From an uncultured Eubacteriales bacterium (GTDB taxonomy: Bacteria; Bacillota; Clostridia; Peptostreptococcales; Anaerovoracaceae): DNA of 56,952 nt. The notes beneath the pieces are model-generated. The model searched no databases, was not told where the DNA came from, and saw only the letters and a list, made by a program, of their open reading frames with translations. The position numbers were made by a program, and so were the translations under genes. Shown in pieces: positions 35,512 through 43,600 of this stretch; the stretch's first letter is position 1, and every line of letters begins with the position of its first letter. The DNA lies in the NCBI GenBank assembly GCA_902801255.1, contig CADCHO010000011.1, positions 1 to 56,952 of the forward strand. The letters are read 5' to 3'.

Positions 35512-36855
35512 CTACTCATTCAGATCTTCCATGTCCTCGTATGCCTCGAGGCCGTGTTTCACTTCCGGAGCAGCATCACCGTGCTTCACCTGCGTCATGG
35601 TCATGAAGCTGAAGAGCACGAAGAGCGCCGCATACGGGAAAAGCACCTTGTAGCTGATAGTCCTCATCAGAAATCCCGCGAGTATAGGTGTGACCACCTG
35701 CGCCGCCATGGATGCAGTGTAGTAGTATCCGGTGAATTTGCCTATGTCAGATCCTCTGCACATCTCAACTACCATAGGCAGCGAGTTGACGTTGATGGCC
35801 GCCCATGCAAATCCTACAAGAGCGAATACGACAAACATTATCGCGTTGATGCTGTGGAATGCCGTTGTCAGAAAATAACCTGCAGCGAAACACGATGCCA
35901 GCATGACAATACCGATCATGATGGTCCTCTTGCGGCCTACCTTATGAGCCAGATTTCCGATCGGGATGTACGAGACTATAGCTCCCCCTGTCGCAATGAG
36001 CAGGCAGGTGGATGCTCCGCCGAGGCCCTGTCCCATTACTTTATCGACATATGTGGTGAACCATGTAGTTATTCCGTTGTAGCCGATGAACCACAGCGCT
36101 ATTGACGCAAGAAGGAATCCGAGACTCCTCCTGACATTTGCCGGAAGCACCTCGTTACCGCTTCCGTCATCTTCTGCTAGGTTCCACTCAGGATGCTCCG
36201 CCTCAAGAGCCTGGTTCTCAGCGACAAGCTTCGGTTCATTGATGGTAAGCTTCATCACTATGATGGAGACCGCCATGATAAGCGCCACCACGATGAAGAG
36301 CGGCTGGTAATTGACGTGATCGAGCCCCAGGACCTTGGAGTTCGGATACATCACAGCCGCGATCGCCAGATATATGATGCCGCCGACAGCTCCCATCAGA
36401 TTGATGATGGCGTTGGCACGCGAACGGAGCGGCTTCGGTGTTACGTCAGGCATCAGCGCAACGGCCGGTGACCTGTAGGTGCCCATTGAAATAAGCAGCA
36501 GCCCGAGCACTACTATGAAAGCAATCATTTTGCCTGCGCTCGCCGCCGCATAGTAGGAATTATCCAGCAGCGGCAGGATGTTGAGCAGGATCACCGCGGC
36601 GAGCGTTCCACCGAGTATGTACGGTGTCCTCTTGCCCAGCTTCGTATTAGTCCTGTCCGAAAGGGTCCCGAAGAACGGCAGCAGGAACAGCGCCAGTATG
36701 TTATCGGCCGCCATGATGGCGCCCGAGAAAGTCTCATTCAGATGGAATGTTTTAGTAAGTATCAACGGAACTACATTGTCGTACATCTGCCAGAACGCGC
36801 AGATCGACAGGAACGCGAGTCCCACGAGCACAGTCCGCTTATTGTTGAGTTTCAT
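35512..36855 (-). CDS. MFS transporter
   Basis: 447 residues, about 12 membrane helices with the central cytoplasmic loop (ENQALEAEHPEWNLAEDDGS) after helix 6. The motif FGTLSDRTNTKLGKRTPYIL after helix 2 is the MFS A motif, resembling sugar:cation symporters of the SLC45/GPH-like type. It could carry a disaccharide or a glycerol-phosphodiester given the GDPD next door; this is inference. It is preceded by the HAD phosphatase gene with a 30-nt gap. Confidence 0.9.
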   Translation of the reverse strand: MKLNNKRTVLVGLAFLSICAFWQMYDNVVPLILTKTFHLNETFSGAIMAADNILALFLLPFFGTLSDRTNTKLGKRTPYILGGTLAAVILLNILPLLDNSYYAAASAGKMIAFIVVLGLLLISMGTYRSPAVALMPDVTPKPLRSRANAIINLMGAVGGIIYLAIAAVMYPNSKVLGLDHVNYQPLFIVVALIMAVSIIVMKLTINEPKLVAENQALEAEHPEWNLAEDDGSGNEVLPANVRRSLGFLLASIALWFIGYNGITTWFTTYVDKVMGQGLGGASTCLLIATGGAIVSYIPIGNLAHKVGRKRTIMIGIVMLASCFAAGYFLTTAFHSINAIMFVVFALVGFAWAAINVNSLPMVVEMCRGSDIGKFTGYYYTASMAAQVVTPILAGFLMRTISYKVLFPYAALFVLFSFMTMTQVKHGDAAPEVKHGLEAYEDMEDLNE

Positions 36856-36885
36856 ATAAACTTCCTTTTTTCTCGCTATAACAAA

Positions 36886-37521
36886 TTATTCAAGGAACCC
36901 CAGCTTCTCAAGAACGGCCGGCAGCTCATCAAAACTCTTGAGTGTGGCTACGGCATCAGTGATCTCTCCAAAGCCGTAGGAGGCGAAAATACAGTCTATG
37001 CCGGCCTTATGAGCCGCATCCGAGTCTTTCTGTATATCACCCACATAAATGGCCTTAGAAACGCCATTACGCTCCATAACGAGCTTAATATTGTCGGCCT
37101 TTAGAAGCATCGTACGGCCCCACTCCTCGTAGTCCACAAAGTACTTCCACATGTCCATTGAATCGAGAAATGCCTTTATATAGCCTTCCTGGCAGTTGCT
37201 CACAACAGCCATCTTGACGCCTCTGTCACAGAGCATTTTCAGCGTCTCCTCGACGCCTTCGAAAAGGTCAGCCCCTGTCTCGGTGATGTATTCGTTCTCA
37301 TATACTTCGCATAGACGTGCCAGGCGATACCGCTCCTCCTCCGGAAAATCGCAAAAGATAATATCTGCTATTTCATTCATAGTCTTTCCCTGAACGGGTT
37401 CGATGTCTGCGGCGGTGAGCCAGCCTTCACGGCCTGTCTCTTTCTTAATTATAACGTTCCAGGATTCTGCTATAGGAACCGTCGAGTTCCAGAGCGTTCC
37501 ATCCAAATCAAATATGACCAT
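36886..37521 (-). CDS. HAD family hydrolase (phosphoglycolate phosphatase-like)
   Basis: 211 residues. Motif I FDLDGTLWNS with nucleophile Asp5 and acid Asp7, cap domain residues about 15-80, motif II VVSNCQEGYI, motif III Lys in LLKADNIKLV, and motif IV YVGDIQKDSDAAHKAGID. It is the first gene of the seven-gene operon ending with the metallophosphoesterase. Sugar-phosphate or phosphoglycolate substrates are likely for the class but not provable. A structured, gene-free leader precedes it. Confidence 0.9.
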   Translation of the reverse strand: MVIFDLDGTLWNSTVPIAESWNVIIKKETGREGWLTAADIEPVQGKTMNEIADIIFCDFPEEERYRLARLCEVYENEYITETGADLFEGVEETLKMLCDRGVKMAVVSNCQEGYIKAFLDSMDMWKYFVDYEEWGRTMLLKADNIKLVMERNGVSKAIYVGDIQKDSDAAHKAGIDCIFASYGFGEITDAVATLKSFDELPAVLEKLGFLE

Positions 37522-37680
37522 ATATAATCCTCCAGGTTTTAGTAAACTGTGGTTTCACAGCTATTGCCATATGGCATTGCATATTAAAACCACCTGGTCG
37601 TTCCTACTATAGCTACAGCTGCACGGATCTTCCGGTAAACCCTATAGTCCGCCTAATTATAATAAGTATACCATAATGAC
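37522..37680 (-). promoter_or_regulatory. Possible structured 5' leader of the HAD-MFS operon
   Basis: On the minus strand a TATAAT-like box (TATTATAAT near 37656-37664) is followed by a 130-nt leader with self-complementary parts: CTATAG...CTATAG enclosing GGTTTACC and GGAAGATCC, then CCAGGTGGTTTTAATA pairing imperfectly with TACTAAAACCTGG just before the Shine-Dalgarno GGAGG, around a central TGCCATATGGCA hairpin. The last pairing sits next to the ribosome-binding site. I could not assign it to a known riboswitch class. Confidence 0.35.
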
Positions 37681-38395
37681 CCTCTGCCACGCGCGTCTTA
37701 TTGCCTTTTAGGATCAGTTATCTTCGACCCTTTTCCCAATGATAGTTATCACTTAAACTCTCACCTCTTTCGACCTCTCAAAACCGTTGCCTACCGTTCT
37801 TCAACAGCATTTTTGCTTATGTATGAGATTGCATAAAGCGAGTTCGTATCTCATTGGTAGATATTATGTAAGGAGCACGAATTTTTTCGTATCGGTATCG
37901 CAATATTGGCTGTACAATAACGAACACTATTCTTTAATACTGTCTGCAGATCATATGAGACGATTGCGAATCTTCCACCATTAATAAAAATCACAAACCA
38001 AATCAATTAGTTTCTGGGGTCTTCCTCGTATTCTGTAAAAGAGCATAGAAAATATACTCATTATTATGAATATATTTCCAAAACAGCGGCTTTCTGCCTG
38101 GCAATAACAAATCAAATTCGTTACTCCAATAGAGATGCAGGCTATAGAGTACGATTTTCTTCGTACTTCCAGTACATATATCGCTACAGAAGCACGAGCA
38201 TATTTTTTGAACTCCATGAGCAGGGTACAAACATGAGTTCTATCAGCATCAGATGCAGCGTAACTGGCTGATGAGTTATTGATAATTGTCATAGCGCTAT
38301 GCATCATAGTAGCTGCCAGTTTCTGGCCGGGTATTCAAAAAAGTGCTCGGGCGAAAAAACAGTGCTTTCACTGCAGGTATCAGGGCGTTTTTCGT
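37681..38395. other. AT-rich region without recognisable genes
   Basis: About 700 bases with lower GC than the flanks. Short open frames exist (37787-37984 plus, 37981-38307 minus) but have no good Shine-Dalgarno and no recognisable family; the minus-strand one might be a decayed gene. No tRNA, rRNA or complete insertion sequence is seen. Confidence 0.45.
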
Positions 38396-38424
38396 TTGAC
38401 GGATTTTCTGGTTGCTTGTAGAAT
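38396..38424 (+). promoter_or_regulatory. Promoter of the PD-(D/E)XK-like gene
   Basis: -35 TTGACG at 38396-38401, exactly 17 nt, then -10 TAGAAT at 38419-38424, followed 35 nt later by the GTG start. A good sigma-A match. Confidence 0.78.
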
Positions 38425-38459
38425 AAAGCCCACGAAAAATTGACATTCAAGAGGCAAAC

Positions 38460-39302
38460 GTGCTAATGGAAGCAGAACTGTATCAACGACTTAATTCTGA
38501 AATATTGATGCTTGAGAAAGCAAAGCAAGAGTACACCGCCCGCCTTGAACTTCTACAAGACTATAAACATTCTTTTCTGAGACGAGCTAAGCCCGGGAAA
38601 GGTAAGTATTACTATTATTCTGTTAAACGAAGTGGCTCTAAAACATATGATTATCTGGGGGCATCAGGTCACCGCATCGTTAAACAGGTTAAGGAAGTAC
38701 GGTTTCTCGAGGAGGCAATCAGACGGATCAATCGGGATCTTGACCTTATGAAGTCGCTGGCAGATGGATTTCTTCCTTTTGACCCAAGTCATGTTAACGA
38801 GAGTTTGCCTGCAGTTTACCGTTGCGACGTGCCTCCCTCATCAAAGTTATATGAAATAGAAGCCGGGAAATGGTTGTCCAGGCGGCTGGAAGACCAGAAG
38901 CACTTCCCGGAGAATTATCCCGAAAAGAAAAACCACCGTACATCCGATGGCATCTGGGTAAAAACTGTGAGCGAAGTCACTCTATATGAGATGGTAAAAT
39001 CGGCTGGGCTTGCTCTGATTTACGAGCTTCCATTACCAATGAAAGATTACGGACCGCCGTTGTACCCGGACGTTACCGTATTATCGCCAATCGACATGAA
39101 AACAGAAATACTTATAGAATATGTTGGCCGATTGGATCTGCGCGAATACCGTGAAGAATTTGCCAGAAGAATTGACAGATATATCAAAAGCGGATACAAA
39201 ATCGGAGTCAATCTCTTCTTTGTTTTTAGCGATAATGAAGGCCATATAGACTCCATGCAGATAAAAAAAGTGATTGCTGACATACTCGGAATCAGAAATT
39301 AG
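38460..39302 (+). CDS. Orphan protein, probable PD-(D/E)XK-fold nuclease
   Basis: 280 residues. I take the GTG at 38460 (AAGAGG 5 nt upstream); an ATG two codons later is possible. The N-terminal 105 residues form a coiled-coil region interrupted by a YYYYSVKRSGSKTYDYLG strand segment. The C-terminal part has a pattern reminiscent of PD-(D/E)XK nucleases: Glu172 in VKTVSEVTLYEMV, a strand IYELPLPM, Asp204 in LYPDVTVLSP, and Glu220 in EILIEYVG, i.e. E...PD...ExVG. The usual Lys of the ExK is Val, so activity is unsure. It is the only plus-strand gene for 20 kb either side, with its own promoter and terminator in an AT-rich island. Confidence 0.65.
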   Translation: MLMEAELYQRLNSEILMLEKAKQEYTARLELLQDYKHSFLRRAKPGKGKYYYYSVKRSGSKTYDYLGASGHRIVKQVKEVRFLEEAIRRINRDLDLMKSLADGFLPFDPSHVNESLPAVYRCDVPPSSKLYEIEAGKWLSRRLEDQKHFPENYPEKKNHRTSDGIWVKTVSEVTLYEMVKSAGLALIYELPLPMKDYGPPLYPDVTVLSPIDMKTEILIEYVGRLDLREYREEFARRIDRYIKSGYKIGVNLFFVFSDNEGHIDSMQIKKVIADILGIRN

Positions 39303-39320
39303 ACATATTGATAAAAGCTA

Positions 39321-39346
39321 AAAGCGGTCCTTTGCGGGACCGCTTT
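39321..39346. terminator. Terminator between the PD-(D/E)XK-like gene and DUF3343
   Basis: 10-bp stem AAAGCGGTCC / GGACCGCTTT, followed by TTTTTTG after a few bases on the plus strand. It lies 18 nt after the nuclease-like gene and may serve the converging DUF3343 gene too. Confidence 0.85.
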
Positions 39347-39420
39347 AATCGTTTTTTGTTATATCAAGGCCCGATGTGGCTAAGGCCATTTGACTGCATC
39401 AAACCCGTCAAGCGCTGTGG

Positions 39421-39699
39421 TTATTTGATAGGCTCGAGTCTGTCGCAGGTCGATTCACCCGATGCGCCGCCGCGGACTATGTGATAATACGCGTAGTCCT
39501 CAGGCTTGAGATGACTGCTTTCGCGGAATATACCTTCTGCATGCTCTTTCTTGTCCGGCCGGATGCGTACCGAAATACCGCAGCTCGCCGAGATGAACCT
39601 CGGAACAGGCATGATCGTTACTTCTGCCGGCTTCAGCATTTTCTCTGTTGAGATTGCCGCATGTGTGGATTCAAAAGTGAGAAGATAATATTCGTCCAT
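39421..39699 (-). CDS. DUF3343 domain protein (putative Se/S carrier-like)
   Basis: 92 residues covering a complete DUF3343 domain: LLTFESTHAAISTEKMLKPA, MPVPRFISASCGISVRIRPD, with the conserved Cys in SASCGIS. These small proteins occur next to yedF and selenium-metabolism genes and are proposed selenium or sulfur carriers. Here yedF is 57 nt upstream in the same direction, exactly the expected pair. The C-terminus extends about 20 residues past the domain (GGASGESTCDRLEPIK). Confidence 0.85.
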   Translation of the reverse strand: MDEYYLLTFESTHAAISTEKMLKPAEVTIMPVPRFISASCGISVRIRPDKKEHAEGIFRESSHLKPEDYAYYHIVRGGASGESTCDRLEPIK

Positions 39700-39756
39700 A
39701 AGACCCTTTCATCTGTGCTCCGGCAACGGGCCGTGCACTTTTGCGTTATTTGCAGT

Positions 39757-40332
39757 TTACAGCTTGATGACCTTGCTTACTTCCTGCATCGCGCCAAGTA
39801 TATCATACATATTGCTTACAGTGCCAACTTTCAGATCATCTTTTATTCCGTAGAAGTTGAGGCATGTTCCGCATACGAGGACCTTTGTTCCCTTCCCAAT
39901 GAGGGTGTTGAGGTTCTCAATGATCTGTGGCTCGTCGCCGGCCGGCAGCTTTACGCCTTCATTCATGAAGAGCACGTATGAAGGAACTCTTTCAGACTCG
40001 CTGAGTGTGAAGATAGCCATCTTAGCGAGGTTTCCGCCGAGCTCGCTGTTGTTTGTTCCGATAGCGTTAGTGTTGAAGAACACTGCATATGTGTCTGCTT
40101 CTGCAACCTGTGCACCTTTGATAGTCTCGCCGTTTGCAAACTTGACGAGGAACTTGTCGCCGAATGGCTCGCTTGTAGCCGGTCTGCCGAGGGCGTCGCC
40201 GAGTCTCTCAAGGTTACCAACCTGAGTAGGGCCATCAACGATGATCTCAACATCCTGAGCATCTGCTTCGAGCTCTTTCTTTGCCATGATTACTGGGATA
40301 GGGCACTGCTTGCCGCCTGCATCGATTCTCAT
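39757..40332 (-). CDS. yedF: Sulfurtransferase-like selenium metabolism protein YedF
   Basis: 191 residues. N-terminal TusA-like domain with the CPxP motif (GGKQCPIPVIMAKKEL; Cys10) that in this family carries sulfur or selenium. A second, DsrE-like domain (residues about 100-190) contains LGGNLAKMAIFTLSESERVP, YVLFMNEGVKL, and VLVCGTCLNFYGI. It is typical of selenium-using anaerobes such as Clostridia. Its promoter region carries a striking palindrome. selD and other selenium genes are not in this window. Confidence 0.9.
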   Translation of the reverse strand: MRIDAGGKQCPIPVIMAKKELEADAQDVEIIVDGPTQVGNLERLGDALGRPATSEPFGDKFLVKFANGETIKGAQVAEADTYAVFFNTNAIGTNNSELGGNLAKMAIFTLSESERVPSYVLFMNEGVKLPAGDEPQIIENLNTLIGKGTKVLVCGTCLNFYGIKDDLKVGTVSNMYDILGAMQEVSKVIKL

Positions 40333-40408
40333 TTCATTACCTCCGATAAATGTCAGAATTGTTCGGTTTTGTGTTTGTCATCGTCTTGTTCGATGACCAT
40401 ACATAATT

Positions 40409-40436
40409 AATATACTCCCTTTTGAGGGAGTATATT
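40409..40436 (-). promoter_or_regulatory. Perfect palindrome upstream of yedF (operator-like)
   Basis: AATATACTCCCT / AGGGAGTATATT: 12-bp arms with a 4-nt centre, about 75 nt upstream of the yedF start. No T-run follows on either strand and no gene ends nearby, so an operator is more likely than a terminator. One arm contains a TATATT that could be a -10 box. Confidence 0.55.
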
Positions 40437-40505
40437 ATTGATAATAACTATATCACCGAGCCGAAACGACGCTTTCTCTAAATACCAAATATGCTTTTCA
40501 AAAGA

Positions 40506-40535
40506 ACGAGAGACAGCCCTAAAGCTGTCTCTCGT
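40506..40535 (-). terminator. Terminator of the giant surface-protein gene
   Basis: Perfect 12-bp stem ACGAGAGACAGC / GCTGTCTCTCGT with a 6-nt loop, followed on the minus strand by TCTTTTGAAAAG. It lies 75 nt beyond the stop of the giant gene; the 40536-40609 spacer holds nothing else. Confidence 0.85.
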
Positions 40536-40609
40536 ATTGTTTTGCCAGGATAACGGTTCACCGGCTAAGTGTGTCAGTGAGCTCCGTAACCTGCACCGTC
40601 TTGTGTTGA

Positions 40610-43600
40610 CTAGTTTGCAGCTGCTTCAGGTGCTTCAGCTCCCTCGTCATCATCGTCGTCATCGAGTTCCGATGCCTTCTTGTTCAGAATAGCTGTTACA
40701 ACCTGTGCTGCCAGCATGACCAGCATGAGGAGCGTCCACTTGTCGATCATAGCCATTGGCAGGCTCATGTCCTCTGTCAGGATGAATGTGATTGGTGCAG
40801 CGATTCCTGCAACCGCTCCGGCGAGCTTAGCGGCAAGCATCTTCTTGCCCCTGTTGTCGTCCTCTTCATCCTCTTCTTCGTCATTTGCCTTGTCCATGTT
40901 CTTCTGAGCATCCTCGTCCTCTTCGTCCTCGTCGTCTTCCTCTTTCTTGCGGAAGAGTGCAACGGCTGCGCCGAGAGTTGTCAGGATTGCAGAGATCAGG
41001 TTGATCAGAGCCCATGTTCCTGCTGCGAGCGGTGTCGCAGGCTCTTCGATCTCGACCTCAGGTGTTACCTCAGGTACCGGCTGATCATCTATTGCAGCAG
41101 CTGCCGCACCATCTGCCGGTGCTGCCGGACCTGCTGGTGTTACGCCAGGTCCAGGTCCAGGGCCAGGGCCAGGGCCAGGTCCAGGACCAGGAGTAGGTCC
41201 AGGGCCAGGAGTAGGTGCCTGAGTATAGACTATTGCGCTTGCGCTTGCTGTCGGTGTTGCACCGTTAGGCGCTGTTCCTGTAGCTGTTGCAGTGTTGACT
41301 ACCGAGCCTGCAGCAACATTAGCTGCTGTTACAGTGTAGTTGTAAGTCAGTGTTACTGAGTATCCAGGAGCCAGCGATGCGATCTTGCCCGTATTGCCGC
41401 TGAAGCTTACAAGTGAGTCTGTTACGTTGATATTGCTCAGAGTTACATTGCCTTTGTTAGTTACAGTGATAGTGTAAGTTACAACGCCACCCTGCATCAC
41501 GCCGGAAGTTACGTTCGCTGTCTTTGTGATGCCAATGCTCGGGTTCTGCGACTCTGTAGGGTCTTCCTTTGTACCAGGTGTTACCGGTACTTCCGGCTCT
41601 TCCGGATCCGGGCTGGTTCCCTTAGCTGTAGCAACGTTCAGTACTTTGCCCGCAATGATGTCTGCCTCAGTTACCTTGTGGCCTGCTGTGAATTCCCTGC
41701 TTGCGCCAGGAGCGAGGCTTGCGATCGTCCATTCATCTTTTGTCAGCTCATCTGTGACAACGATATCTGTGATCGTCAGGTTGCCATCGTTTACAGCAGC
41801 GATCTTGTACGAGATCGTCTCGCCGAGTGCGTACTTGCTGCCATTAGCAGGTGTAGATGTAGTTGTCTTGTTGACAGTGATGTGTCCGTTCGGATCATCT
41901 GTCGGATCTTCCTTCGTTCCAGGTGTTACCGGTACTTCCGGCTCTTCCGGATCCGGGCTGGTTCCCTTAGCTGTAGCAACGTTCAGTACTTTGCCGGCAA
42001 GGATATCTGCCTCAGTTACTGTATAGCTTGTTGTGTAGTCCTTGCTTGCGCCAGGAGCGAGGCTTTCGAGCTTCCACTCATCGCCTGTCAGCTCATCTGT
42101 GACAGTGATATCTGTGATCGTCAGATTGCCATCGTTTACAACAGTGATCTTGTACGAGATCGTCTCGCCGAGTGCGTACTTGCTGCCGTTAGCAGGTGTA
42201 GATGTAGTTGTTTTGTTGATAGTGATGTGTCCGTTCGGATCATCTGTCGGATCTTCCTTCGTTCCAGGTGTTACCGGTACATCCGGATTTTCCGGGTCAG
42301 GGCTCTTACCTGTTGCTGTAGCAACGTTCAGTACTTTGCCGGCAAGGATATCTGCCTCAGTTACTGTATAGCTTGCTGTGTAGTCCTTGCTTGCGCCAGG
42401 GGCGAGGCTTGCGAGCTTCCACTCATCACCTGTCAGCTCATCTGTGATAACGATATCTGTGATCGTCAGATTGCCGTCGTTTGTAGCAGTGATCTTGTAC
42501 GTAATCGTTTCGCCGAGTGCGTATGTTTCACCGTTAGCCGGAGTATTTGTAGTTTCCTTGCTGATAGTGATGTGTCCATTTGCCTTTACTGTGTTTGCTG
42601 TTGCTTTAGCTTCCTTTGTGATGCCGTCGCCGATCGTAGCAGTTACAGTGTTGGTGAATTTGCCATTCAGGACGTCTGCCTCAGTGATTGTGTATGTTGC
42701 AGTTGTCTCAATAGTTTCGCCAGCTGCTACATTCTCAAATACTGACTGTGCAAGTGTTACGCCTGCGATCTCGCTGAGAGTGATCGTTCTTGCTTCATCG
42801 TAGATGTTGGTTGCAGTTATTCCGAAGGTCACTGTCTGACCTGCAGAGTAAGCTGTGTCATCGACAGTCTTGGTTACGACCAGATCATCATCTACCGGAT
42901 CTTCATCATCGCCGCTGCCATCAGTAACTGTGAGTGTGCCTTCAGTCTTTGTGATCTCGTAGTTGTCAGCCTTTGTTCCCTCATTCAGTGTGTATGTGAA
43001 TGTGTTAGCGCTGCTGCCTACAAGTGTCTGGCTTCCGGTCACATCGTATGCTGCGCCTTCGCCTTCTGCGAATCCGTCACCACTTACGGTAACCTCATTG
43101 TTTGTCAGAGCTTTTCCGTCATAGACTTTCTTGTCATCTGCAGAGGTCAGGGTTACTGCTCTCTTGCTGATCTCAAGTGTTCCGTCTACGATCACGAACT
43201 CTACGTTATTGAAGTTTCCGTTTGTGTTTGTGAAGTCGGATGCCTTCAGATCCATCGGATATGAGCCAGCATCTGTTCCCTTCACTTCTGCAGTTCCGCT
43301 GAATGTGAAGTCTGCCTCTGTGTACATCGGGTTGCTGATCGATACATCGTAGCCCGTTACAGTCTTCTCGGTTCCGTCATACTTCTCGCTGCCGCTGTGC
43401 TCAGTGATAGTTACCGTCACCTTGTCAGTCATAGCTGTGACTTCGAGTGTGCCTTCTGTCTTTGTGATCGTGTAGTTGTCAGCCTTTGTTCCCTCATTCA
43501 GTGTGTATGTGAATGTGTTGGCACTGCTGCCTACTTCGGTCTGGCTTCCGGTCACATTGAATACAGCTCCCTCTCCGCTCGCGAAGCCGTCGCCGCCTAC

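Noticed and set aside
37981-38307. 108-codon minus-strand frame in the AT-rich island
   Set aside because: No Shine-Dalgarno, no recognised domain; possibly a decayed gene but not supportable.
41678-42745. 355-codon plus-strand frame inside the giant gene, with internal repeats
   Set aside because: Its repeats are just the complement of the 345-bp coding repeats of the adhesin.
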